Origin: Salibaculum sp031581025
GTDB lineage: Bacteria; Pseudomonadota; Alphaproteobacteria; Rhodobacterales; Rhodobacteraceae
Length of the DNA stretch: 49,729 bases
Assembly (NCBI RefSeq): GCF_031581025.1
Contig: NZ_JAVLCA010000017.1
Reading direction: 5' to 3' (one strand)
Both the position numbers and the translations under genes were made by a program. The notes under the pieces were generated by a model. That model saw only the letters and a list, made by a program, of their open reading frames with translations, was not told the origin of the DNA and made no database searches. This document shows positions 1-7,267 of the stretch, one piece after another. Every line of letters starts with the position of its first letter. Position 1 is the first letter of the stretch.

Positions 1-2
1 GC

Positions 3-1010
3 TTAGTTGGATATTACGTCCTCGTTGTTGCTGCCATAAGCCTCAGTACCTACCTCACCTATCAGGGTTTCGTAAGGTCGGTGCCAACGCTCGCGGTTCC
101 AATAGCTGCAGTGGTTGGAATTGTCTTGTTTGTAGTTGATGTATCGATACAGAGATACCGTGAAGCAGAAAAGAGTATAGCTTTACCTTTATTGGTGTTT
201 ATTCTACCGGCACTTATAAGTGGCGCAAGCAACTTCAATACAGTCTACACCGCATTCATGCAAGGAGATGTCTCGCGCGAGACACTGACTGAACAGTATG
301 CAGTATTTCGGGATGATTTGGTTGCTACCGAAGCTGCACTCGCCGATGATCCGTCGATTTCGAAAAACTTAGAAGACCGGGATGAAATTGAATCCCTCCT
401 GCAGAACCTGTGGTCTCAATGTACTGATCCGGGACGTCCGGGCTGCGGGCAGAGGGCTAGAAGTCTTATTCAACAAATTAATACTCGTCTCGAGCGGCCA
501 GTTACAGACTTGGCATTCCCCGGCGCTGGGGCAACTCCGGAAGAAATTCGTCCAGTTTTTCAGAACTTTTCCTCTCTTGTGTATGAAAATAAGGATAGCG
601 AGGCAAGCTCTGAGTCGTATGTCGAATATAATAGCATAGCAAAATACGTGAACGAGTCGCTGGCCCGCTTCCAGGATATTGACTTTGATGTAAATATAGA
701 TGAGGCACAGGCTTTGCTCTCGGAAATGGCCGAGATTTCAAAAGAGGTTGAGCGTCGTGCGAATGTACTGCTGCCGCAGAGTGAGCAGCGTGTTCATGCT
801 GAGATTGATCCTGAAGCCGGCCGACTTGGCGAAATCATCTATACAATCAAGAACGGGCTGTTTGCTGTACCGAATCTGTCAGCAACTGTTTTTGCAGTAT
901 TTATCGCGCTGTTTGTTGACTATATGCCCATAATTGTGGCGTTTCTCGTTAATTATAAGGCCATCCGGCCCGAGCTCGACGACGTCGAAGATCCGTATCT
1001 GGATATATAG
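3..1010 (+). CDS. Multi-pass membrane protein, 5' partial
   Basis: The reading frame is open to the left edge, so the true start lies outside the window; a GTG at 81 is only an internal candidate. About 335 residues are visible. Three hydrophobic stretches lie near visible residues 4-22, 27-47 and 58-78. A long soluble, acidic and probably coiled region (about 80-290) follows, then a final hydrophobic stretch (about 293-318) and a short charged tail. I do not recognise a family. It is followed nine bases later by a P-loop NTPase gene and then by a third gene with a TAATG overlap, so the three look like one operon. Base composition is clearly more AT-rich than the chromosome to the right, which suggests horizontal transfer. 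A membrane anchor or effector role for the set is inference only. Confidence 0.75.
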   Translation, partial: LVGYYVLVVAAISLSTYLTYQGFVRSVPTLAVPIAAVVGIVLFVVDVSIQRYREAEKSIALPLLVFILPALISGASNFNTVYTAFMQGDVSRETLTEQYAVFRDDLVATEAALADDPSISKNLEDRDEIESLLQNLWSQCTDPGRPGCGQRARSLIQQINTRLERPVTDLAFPGAGATPEEIRPVFQNFSSLVYENKDSEASSESYVEYNSIAKYVNESLARFQDIDFDVNIDEAQALLSEMAEISKEVERRANVLLPQSEQRVHAEIDPEAGRLGEIIYTIKNGLFAVPNLSATVFAVFIALFVDYMPIIVAFLVNYKAIRPELDDVEDPYLDI

Positions 1011-1019
1011 GAGTTATAA

Positions 1020-2195
1020 ATGGTGGGTGAAAGCGGCGATAAATATGATATTGATACAGAGGAAAGTGGTCCGGGCGAACAAAACCAGCCATTTCGAAGC
1101 AAAGAGGCGCTACCCGACAAGAAGCCGACTAATGCAACGAGGATGCGTCGCCGTAGGGAGCAACGTCCGGACAGTGCCGAAGCGTTTCAGACTAAAGACG
1201 CTTCACGACCAAGTAACGATTTCGGAGACACGTTTAGTGTAGATGTTGCCGAAAAGGCACGTGGTAACTTTCTGATTACAATAGGTTATCCCGGCTCAGG
1301 TAAGTCTACCTTCCATTCACACTTGTACCGCATGTGTGAGGAGATCCACCATGTAGATCCGCTACATGCGTCCGGTCAACCGCCCAACAGCGTCGATCCG
1401 GTCATGGAGAGTCGTCTCAATGCTTGGCGGCGAAAGTATCACATGCGAGAGCAGGTGGACGCTACCGAGATGGGTGAAGCTAATATTTACGAGGTTGCAT
1501 TTCGGGTCACGCCAAGGACCCGACCCTCTTTACCACTTGATCTTCGTGTAATCGAAGTAAGCGGCGAAGACCTTCGAAAGCTTGACAACTCAACTACAGG
1601 TGAAAGCACCGCTGAAATGCCCCAAGCCATCGGGACACTTCTCAGTGATAAAATGCTTAATGAACGAAATATCATAGTGGCATTCATGGTCGATCCTGAT
1701 CCTGATGCGGATCCGATTGAGTTTCTTGTGGATGGTCTACTCAGCTATATGAAAGTTCATGGCCCTAAGCGGCTTAGAAAAACCAAATTTTGTATTATCA
1801 TCCCAAAGCCACTACAGATACTTGAGGCGCTGACTGAGTATAAAGAGCAATATCCGGACATTTGGGCGCGATATTCGAAAAAGCCAACTTTGGAGGCGTA
1901 TAAGGCAGCAAAGGACGTCAATGGAAACCTTGCATCTTTTTACCTCTCGGTGTTTAAAAAGAACCTTGTACAGAGACTGAAGACAGTCGCTCCGAAAGGT
2001 GGCATTATGCGCTCTCAGCTTTACTTGGGCGAGATCGAACAGCAATTTGAAGAGGACGAGGGGCAAGAGCGCCCTGTTGATGTATTGACTACCGTCAGTT
2101 ACAGAGACGCCGCTGAAATCTTCAGTTTTGTATACGAAGGCTTTATATCCAAAAAGCTGAAGCCTGGAGCATTGGACAAGCTGAGAGGTCGGTAA
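1020..2195 (+). CDS. P-loop NTPase, probably GTPase-like, of an uncharacterised three-gene set
   Basis: The 391-residue protein has a charged, probably disordered N-terminus (about 1-75) and then a clear Walker A/G1 motif, GYPGSGKST, at 89-97. A hydrophobic strand ending EVSGED (179-184) sits where GTPases carry DxxG (G3). Strands at 218-224 (IIVAFMV) and 257-264 (FCIIIPKP) could be the later core strands, the last near the usual G4 position, but a canonical NKxD is absent. This looks like the TRAFAC-type 'double-GTPase' proteins found by comparative genomics with GAP1 partners, though that is my inference. The ATG is preceded by AGGAG at about 1009-1013, a good ribosome binding site. The gene overlaps the next one by one base (TAATG). 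It could also be a different P-loop class; nucleotide specificity cannot be read. Confidence 0.75.
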   Translation: MVGESGDKYDIDTEESGPGEQNQPFRSKEALPDKKPTNATRMRRRREQRPDSAEAFQTKDASRPSNDFGDTFSVDVAEKARGNFLITIGYPGSGKSTFHSHLYRMCEEIHHVDPLHASGQPPNSVDPVMESRLNAWRRKYHMREQVDATEMGEANIYEVAFRVTPRTRPSLPLDLRVIEVSGEDLRKLDNSTTGESTAEMPQAIGTLLSDKMLNERNIIVAFMVDPDPDADPIEFLVDGLLSYMKVHGPKRLRKTKFCIIIPKPLQILEALTEYKEQYPDIWARYSKKPTLEAYKAAKDVNGNLASFYLSVFKKNLVQRLKTVAPKGGIMRSQLYLGEIEQQFEEDEGQERPVDVLTTVSYRDAAEIFSFVYEGFISKKLKPGALDKLRGR

Positions 2196-2998
2196 TGCGT
2201 ATTCACGGCCTCGCATGCTTCGAAACGTCGAATGGACTACAAGCCTCTGGCTCAGGACGGCTCAAGTTCGCAGATAAACACACGGGGCTTTTTGAGTTTC
2301 GAACTCCGAAGCTGGGTGGAAGCGAGTATCTCTCGACAAATGTCCCTACATTTTTCATACGGAAATTTTACTATAGGGGAATTCTTGCGCACCTGGTTGG
2401 TGTTGTCAAAAAAACGAGGGATAAGTTTGGCAGGGCGGGATTTTGGGGCATCGGCGCCATGGTCGATGATGACCAGCCGCTAGAATCAGATCTTGTGAAC
2501 TCGATATTTGAACTCTCAGACCGTGCATATACTTCATCCGCGCAAGAACGTCAGGAGATATACTCCGAACTACTAGCTGAGAATGGAGATTTTCCCCCAG
2601 GAGATCTTGCAGAGTATGAGGAGCGTGAAGTCCTCCTTTTTTCGATTGAAGAGGGGATTTTGTCGGACAAAATACTTAGCCGATCGAAACATCTTATGGA
2701 GATTGAGCCGAGCTACTATTCTACGGTGATCGTTCAACTTGGGAAGGCTGCCAGCCACACACATGTCGAACTTAGCGAGGAGCAATTTAAGCACGTTTCC
2801 GATCAGCTTGCGAGTGAGGCAGAGCAGATACAATCACATGTCGATTTGGAAAATATTGATCCCCATATCAGGCGATTCATGGAACGTACCGATAAATTAG
2901 GAGTACCGAGGCCTGACTGGGTTGACGCCGACTTCGAAAGTTATTTGATCGGACTTATAAGATACGTCAATTCTTCAGTCGCGCAGAAGAAGCGCTAG
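2195..2998 (+). CDS. Unknown protein, possible distant GAP1-N-like partner of the NTPase
   Basis: This 267-residue soluble protein begins inside the stop codon of the P-loop gene (TAATG), so the two are translationally coupled. The N-terminal half starts RIHGLACFET and continues through a G-rich hairpin-like stretch, then an aromatic segment (about 50-75) and GRAGFWGIGAMVDD (about 79-92). That order is reminiscent of the N-terminal domain of GTPase-associated protein 1 (GAP1-N), where a similar R-x-G-x-x-x-x-H/A-hydrophobic run occurs. The resemblance is weak and I would not assign the family without profile searches. The C-terminal half is helical and charged, with no signal peptide or membrane segment. 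Composition is AT-rich like its two upstream neighbours. Confidence 0.7.
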   Translation: MRIHGLACFETSNGLQASGSGRLKFADKHTGLFEFRTPKLGGSEYLSTNVPTFFIRKFYYRGILAHLVGVVKKTRDKFGRAGFWGIGAMVDDDQPLESDLVNSIFELSDRAYTSSAQERQEIYSELLAENGDFPPGDLAEYEEREVLLFSIEEGILSDKILSRSKHLMEIEPSYYSTVIVQLGKAASHTHVELSEEQFKHVSDQLASEAEQIQSHVDLENIDPHIRRFMERTDKLGVPRPDWVDADFESYLIGLIRYVNSSVAQKKR

Positions 2999-3188
2999 GT
3001 TCTACGCGGTACCGAAATTTGGCGGCTGGCAGTCTGCGCTCCCGCCGTTCGTCGCGGGTAACCAAAAAGTTAAGAAGTAATTGACGAAAAATTCCCATAT
3101 TCCAGTCCTCAGGCGGTATCAAGTGAACGTTTTTATCTGTGTTGTATCGCTGAAAAGTTTATGGTCCTTTAAAAGATATACCTTGAAC

Positions 3189-3208
3189 GTAAGCTCCCGA
3201 TTTGAACC
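3189..3208 (+). repeat. IS66 left terminal inverted repeat
   Basis: GTAAGCTCCCGATTTGAACC matches the reverse complement of 4370-4389 at 16 of 20 positions, and starts with the GTAA typical of IS66-family ends. Confidence 0.85.
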
Positions 3209-3246
3209 ACCTGCATCTGAGCGCACGTTCCGTGCCAGGGCATGTC

Positions 3247-3264
3247 GTTACTGACGTCAGTAAC
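3247..3264. repeat. 18-bp perfect palindrome ahead of IS66 orf1
   Basis: GTTACTGACGTCAGTAAC reads identically on both strands. It lies between the left end of the IS66 relic and the ribosome binding site of orf1, where a dimeric regulator could bind. It may be an operator of the element; no binding protein can be named. Confidence 0.6.
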
Positions 3265-3289
3265 GGCGTCGTATGCGACAGAGAGGCTC

Positions 3290-3670
3290 ATGCGGAACGG
3301 TGTGGTGCGAGGCGTGGAGCGTCTTCGGCGATGGCCGGACGCGCTCAAGCTGGAGATCCTCGGCGAGGTTGGCCGGAATGGCTGGACGGTTGCGGATGTT
3401 GCGCGGCGGCACGCCATCTCCCGCCAGCAGATCTACCAGTGGCGCCAGCAGCTGAAGCGGAAGGACCTCTGGCCTGTGGAGGCCGCGCCGATGTTCCTCG
3501 AGGTGCCGTCCCCCGATGATCGCTCGGCGTCATGGGCCCCGTCCGTTGACGATGGTGCGGTCACCCCCGAGGTCCGGATCGTTCTGCGCTCCGGCCGTGA
3601 GATGCATTGCGGCGCCGACCTCGACGACGCGGCGCTGCGGCGCCTGGTCCATGTCCTGGAGACGGCATGA
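3290..3670 (+). CDS. tnpA: IS66 family accessory protein, orf1 (TnpA-type)
   Basis: This is the small first protein of IS66 elements, a helix-turn-helix protein needed with TnpB and the transposase. From the ATG at 3290 it is 126 residues. The N-terminal part has the RRWPDALKLEIL segment and a helix-turn-helix with VADVARRHAISRQQIYQWRQQ, typical of this family. The C-terminal part has the VRIVLRSGREMHCG strand region. I chose 3290 because GAGAGG lies just upstream; the longer frame from 3242 would run through an 18-bp palindrome. It overlaps orf2 by ATGA, as in intact elements. The gene looks intact although its transposase is not. Confidence 0.85.
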   Translation: MRNGVVRGVERLRRWPDALKLEILGEVGRNGWTVADVARRHAISRQQIYQWRQQLKRKDLWPVEAAPMFLEVPSPDDRSASWAPSVDDGAVTPEVRIVLRSGREMHCGADLDDAALRRLVHVLETA

Positions 3671-3894
3671 TCGGGCCGGGCACGGGTGTTCGCGTCTACC
3701 TGGCCTGCGGGGTCACCGACATGCGCAAGGGCATCGCGGGGCTCTCGACCATCGCGCAGGATGTCCTGCGGCAGAAACCGGCGGGCGGTGCGGTCTTCGT
3801 GTTCCGCGGCCGCAAGGGCGACCGGATCAAGGTGCTTTACTGCGATGGTGGGCCATTGGAACGGTCGCCAAGGTTGCGCCATTGCTCCGAGTGA
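3667..3894 (+). pseudogene. tnpB: Truncated IS66 orf2 (TnpB)
   Basis: The frame starts with the ATGA overlap typical of IS66 orf1/orf2. It carries the family pattern GVRVYLACGVTDMRKG (residues 7-22), then FVFRGRKGDRIKVLYCDG (44-61). Normal TnpB proteins run to about 115 residues and continue after this point with a conserved aromatic C-terminal part. Here the homology stops at about base 3850, and 14 unrelated residues precede the stop. The break coincides with the start of antisense IS110-type sequence, so TnpB was cut by an insertion or deletion event. Confidence 0.85.
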
Positions 3895-4240
3895 CATTGG
3901 CGGCGCGACGACCTTCACCGGCTTCTTCTCCAGCATACGCCAGAGCTTGTCGTCGCCGGGGCGGCGGCACCCCCGTGCGCTACTCTGCGCCATCGCGCCA
4001 AGGTAGAGCAGCCGGCGCAGATATCGCTTGACAGTCTTGGAGATCCGGCCTAATCTAACGCACCCCGCCGCTAGAATGCGGCTGCGGGGTCTGCCCGAGT
4101 CAGGCGGCGTAGTCGCTTGCCGACCGAAAGTGGTCGACCTCGGGCGTCGTGGCGGCGATCGCGCTCGCTGTCACTGCGCCGATCCCCGGGATCGTCGCCA
4201 GGCGCCGGGCGAGCGGGCTTTATGGGCGACCTCGACCCGC
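3850..4240 (-). pseudogene. IS110-family transposase, C-terminal relic
   Basis: Read on the minus strand from about 4222, the sequence gives RLATIPGIGAVTASAIAA, then DHFRSASDYAA, a TGA where the family has Trp (the AAWLG motif), and LGQTPQPHSSGG. A frameshift with a stop follows, then RISKTVKRYLRRLLYLGAMA and KLWRMLEKKPVKVVA. This order is the C-terminal domain of IS110/IS1111 transposases (helix-hairpin-helix PGIG, then LGRISK-type and RRLL motifs). At least one in-frame stop and one frameshift make it a pseudogene, and its N-terminal DEDD catalytic domain is absent. It sits antisense within the IS66 relic. Boundaries are approximate. Confidence 0.8.
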
Positions 4241-4350
4241 AAGCGTACCCTGCCGACATTCTTGACCGCATCCATGGCCACAAGATCAAGCGCCTGCACG
4301 AGCTGCTGACGTGGCACTGGAGGCCTGTGTCGGCACCGGAGCGACCCAAG
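4222..4350 (+). pseudogene. tnpC: IS66 orf3 transposase, C-terminal tail only
   Basis: The frame gives DLDPQAYPADILDRIHGHKI followed by KRLHELLTWHW. This matches the last segment of IS66 transposases, where the pattern is roughly DPxAYLxDVLxRIxxHxINRxDELLPWxW. Only this tail survives; the DDE catalytic core normally upstream is missing and replaced by the IS110-type relic. The right inverted repeat follows at 4370-4389, as expected for an IS66 end. Confidence 0.8.
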
Positions 4351-4369
4351 CCGCCTGAATTTGCAAGGC

Positions 4370-4389
4370 GGTTCGAAACGGGCGGTTAC
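4370..4389 (-). repeat. IS66 right terminal inverted repeat
   Basis: On the minus strand this reads GTAACCGCCCGTTTCGAACC, a 16 of 20 match to the left repeat at 3189-3208. It marks the right end of the degraded element. Confidence 0.85.
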
Positions 4390-4550
4390 GAGACACGGGA
4401 TGTGATCTTCAAACGGTTGCAGAAGAACAAAGTTGACATTGCCGAAAATCCGCAGAGTCGGCTTCGAACAGAGCCAAGCGTCCTGACGGCGCCATGGCAC
4501 CGCCACCGGTATCTTGTAACAGGCCGAGCGTGGGCCTTGGGTCTATGTCC

Positions 4551-5342
4551 TCAAAACTTGCACCGAGGATTTTCATCGCCGCAGTCCAGAGCCCGGGGGT
4601 TTCCGGTGTGCAGGAAACGGAACGGTAGGGTAACTTTCACCTTCAACTCGCCATCTTGAACGACCGGCTCGGAGATGAGACCCAGGATATTGGTTGATCC
4701 TCGAACGGCGACCGGCATGAACGATACCACCATGTCGGCCAGGGCCTGACGGGTGGCTAGAGGATCCCTGTCCTTCACTGCCACGGAAATCTCGGCCGCG
4801 CCTGAGACGAATTTGATTGCATCGGCTCCTTCCCCGAACCCCGCAGAGATCAGGCCTTTGCTCAAGGTGTCGAGTACGGCCCCCGTCACCCCGTCGGCTT
4901 GCGCCGTCAATGTCGTATCGTCCGCAGCAACCGCAAGGATGTGGCGATCGCTGGTCCAGGACCCGAGGTTCAGAGGAATGCCGTTGAAACTGGTTCGATC
5001 ATGGACAAGGTATCCGGAATGCACATCACCCCAGGTTAGGAAATACTGGCGACTACCGCCGCGGTGAAACCTCTCTCCGTCGACAGTCAGGGCCGCGTTG
5101 CGCGGCCCATTGTTGCCGGTGGGTGACATCCCCGCTTCGCGGAGGAACCCCCCGCCCTCGCGAGCATAGCGCGCCTTGACATCCCGCCACTCAGCAAGAT
5201 CGTGGTGAGGTCCGAAAATGCGCCGAATTTCAGCTTCGTAATCGGCCCGCGTCGGGAATCGATCCGCTGAAATATTGAAGACGTCTGCCATCGCGAGAGC
5301 GGGAAGACAGATGAGAAGAAGCGACATATATGTGGTGCGCAT
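4551..5342 (-). CDS. Secreted protein of unknown function
   Basis: This 263-residue protein has a classic Sec signal peptide: a short basic start, a hydrophobic core (SLLLICLPALAMA, residues 7-19) and an Ala-x-Ala cleavage site before residue 20. The mature part is soluble, with no lipobox and no family motif that I recognise. Notable are a loop with several Gly/Asn residues (about 63-82), a Thr/Asp-rich stretch (about 142-158) and two Cys near the C-terminus (CGDENPRC) that could form a disulfide. AAGGA lies 8 bases ahead of the ATG. The gene is divergent from the DUF3883 gene, with about 250 bases between them. It lies beside transposon debris and is probably part of the island. A periplasmic location is inferred. 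Confidence 0.7.
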   Translation of the reverse strand: MRTTYMSLLLICLPALAMADVFNISADRFPTRADYEAEIRRIFGPHHDLAEWRDVKARYAREGGGFLREAGMSPTGNNGPRNAALTVDGERFHRGGSRQYFLTWGDVHSGYLVHDRTSFNGIPLNLGSWTSDRHILAVAADDTTLTAQADGVTGAVLDTLSKGLISAGFGEGADAIKFVSGAAEISVAVKDRDPLATRQALADMVVSFMPVAVRGSTNILGLISEPVVQDGELKVKVTLPFRFLHTGNPRALDCGDENPRCKF

Positions 5343-5591
5343 GATATTATCCTTCGGATCAGGACGCGTTGTGAAGATGAAACTTTTGTATTGACGCCGT
5401 CAAGTCGCCTCGGAATTTTTCTCAAAGGCGGGATCGGCGCACCACTGCTGTGGATAGTGTCGCATGGCGTGGTGATGCGGTCGGGAAGGGCATCCATGCC
5501 ACCACTAACAGGTGGGACACCGCCGCGGAGCGAAGCACCTCGTAGTGATTTCCAAGTGACAGGATTTGGGCTCCACGATACCTTCCAACTG

Positions 5592-6422
5592 ATGAACAAA
5601 GCCGCCTGGACGAACGAGGAAAACGACGCGGTTGTCGCCGCCTGGTTCGCCATGCTCATCGACGACTTGGCCGGGAGGCACGTGAACAAGGCCGAACAGA
5701 ACCGCGCCCTGCAAGACCAGACAGGGCGCAGTCGCGGAGCAGTCGAATTCAAGCTCTGCAATGTCTCAGCGGCTGCTCGCGCGTTCGGCCTGCCGATCCT
5801 GAGGGGCTACCAGCCCCGGTTCAACTTCCAGATGGCGCTGGCGGAAGCGGTGTCGCGGTGGTTGGCGCGGCACCCGGACTGGGACGCGCCAACCCGGGCG
5901 CCGGCTGACCGGGTCATGGCCGAGCCACCCCCGCTCTACGTCGGCGTTGCGCCCACCCTCCGCAACGCGCCGCCGCCGGACGAGCTGGAGCAGATGCAGG
6001 CGATCGCGCGGCGGTTCGACATCGCCGGCCGCGATGAGCGCAACCGCGCCTTGGGCTATTCCGGGGAGGAGCGCGTCTTGCACCACGAACATGCCAGCCT
6101 CAGACACGCCGGGCGCGGCGATCTGGCCCGCAAAGTCCGCTGGGTGTCGCAGGAGGACGGCGATGGCGCGGGCTACGACATTCGCAGCTTCACCCCGGAC
6201 GGCGCCGAGCGTCTGATCGAGGTGAAGACCACCAACGGCTGGGAGCGGACGCCCTTCTATATCACGCGCAACGAATTGGAGGTCGCGGAGGCGCGGCGCG
6301 ACACCTGGTGCCTGTTCAGGCTCCACGATTTCGCGCGCGAGCCGCGCGCCTTTGAACTGCGGCCGCCACTGGAGGCGCATGTCTCGCTGATCGCCGAAAG
6401 CTACAGGGCGAGCTTTCAGTGA
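5592..6422 (+). CDS. DUF3883 domain protein (restriction-endonuclease-like fold)
   Basis: From ATG 5592 the protein is 276 residues. The N-terminal part (MNKAAWTNEENDAVVAAWF; then RSRGAVEFKLCNVSA, 47-60; GYQPRFNFQ, 72-80) is the helical region often seen ahead of DUF3883. The C-terminal DUF3883 (about 150-255) has GEERVLHHE (158-166), GYDIRSF (194-200), IEVKTT (209-214) and PFYITRNEL (221-229). In this family the Asp of GYDI and the EVK triad resemble a PD-(D/E)xK nuclease site, and members are common in restriction and defence loci. The frame is open back to 5391, but that extension looks non-conserved. Its stop overlaps the GTG of the next gene. Nuclease activity is inference. Confidence 0.8.
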   Translation: MNKAAWTNEENDAVVAAWFAMLIDDLAGRHVNKAEQNRALQDQTGRSRGAVEFKLCNVSAAARAFGLPILRGYQPRFNFQMALAEAVSRWLARHPDWDAPTRAPADRVMAEPPPLYVGVAPTLRNAPPPDELEQMQAIARRFDIAGRDERNRALGYSGEERVLHHEHASLRHAGRGDLARKVRWVSQEDGDGAGYDIRSFTPDGAERLIEVKTTNGWERTPFYITRNELEVAEARRDTWCLFRLHDFAREPRAFELRPPLEAHVSLIAESYRASFQ

Positions 6423-7267
6423 CCGAGGTCGCCCCGATACAGCGTTTCGATCGCACCGTCGGCATCACCTATTCCGGGGCCGAGACGGCGGAAAGCAGCC
6501 TCAAGGCACTCCGTGTCTATCAGACAGTCAAGGGCGGCCCGGCCGAGGAGGTTGCGCCGCCTGACGGGGTCAAAAAGTATTGGAGCCGCCACGCCCTGGC
6601 CGACTGGCTGCGCGAACGGCTCGCAGAAGACATCCCGACGATCATCGGCCTCGACCACGCGTTGTCGTTTCCCATGCGCTATTACGAGGTTCACCGTCTG
6701 CCGCCGGACTGGTCGGCCTTCCTGACGGATTTCCGGGCGCACTGGCCCACGGACCGGCCACACACCTATGTCGATTTTGTCCGCGACGGGATCACCGGCC
6801 GGGGTGCTGAGCGGATGGGAGATCCAAGCTGGCTTCGCTTGACGGACGAGGCGGTTCGCGCGGCGAAATCCGTCTTCCAGTTTTCCGGGCACGGCTCGGT
6901 CGCAAAGGCGACCCATGCCGGGCTGCCCTGGCTCGATCATATCCGCGGGGCCTGCCCGACCGTTCATATCTGGCCCTTCGACGGCTGGACGATACCCACC
7001 GGCACGTCAGCCATCGTCGAGGTCCGCCCGGCCATGTGGAAAGGTCTTTATGACCAAGCTGCGCGCACATCGGCCCAGCACCGCGCCTTTACATCTGCAA
7101 GCTGGTTACGGGACGCGGATATGGACGGTCGAATGTCTGAGGCTCTTTCGCCCGAGCTGCCACCGTCGGTCGCGGCCTGCGCGCAGCTGGAGGGATGGAT
7201 ACTTCAGGAAACAGGACGCAACGCGCGCAGTGTTCGATCAACAGGCATACCACCATCCGGGGGCTGA
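6419..7267 (+). CDS. DUF429-like protein with RNase H-type fold
   Basis: This 282-residue protein starts with a GTG overlapping the upstream stop (GTGA). It has the layout of DUF429/RNase H-fold proteins: a first strand TVGITYSGAET (13-23) followed by SSLKALRVY, a second strand IIGLDHALSFP (75-85), and a C-terminal strand region with TSAIVEVRPAMWK. In related proteins I recall an Asp in the first strand (G-I-D-x-S-G); here it is Thr17, so a catalytic residue may be lost, while Asp79 is kept. The last 25 residues (after AQLEGWIL) overlap the next gene and look non-conserved. A nucleic-acid role is suggested by the fold and neighbours only. Confidence 0.6.
   Translation: MTEVAPIQRFDRTVGITYSGAETAESSLKALRVYQTVKGGPAEEVAPPDGVKKYWSRHALADWLRERLAEDIPTIIGLDHALSFPMRYYEVHRLPPDWSAFLTDFRAHWPTDRPHTYVDFVRDGITGRGAERMGDPSWLRLTDEAVRAAKSVFQFSGHGSVAKATHAGLPWLDHIRGACPTVHIWPFDGWTIPTGTSAIVEVRPAMWKGLYDQAARTSAQHRAFTSASWLRDADMDGRMSEALSPELPPSVAACAQLEGWILQETGRNARSVRSTGIPPSGG

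Larger units (their letters stand above)
3189..4389 (+). mobile_element. Degraded IS66-family element carrying an IS110-type relic
   Basis: Two terminal inverted repeats starting GTAA bound a 1.2 kb segment, about half of a normal IS66 element. Inside, in order, are a full orf1 (TnpA-type), the 5' two-thirds of orf2 (TnpB-type), an antisense IS110-type transposase C-terminal relic, and the last part of the IS66 orf3 transposase. The core of the IS66 transposase is gone, so the element cannot move itself. The 8 bases outside the left end (CCTTGAAC) and right end (GAGACACG) do not match, so the expected 8-bp target duplication is missing and the ends may come from different insertions. It separates the AT-rich three-gene set from the GC-rich part of the island. 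Confidence 0.85.
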
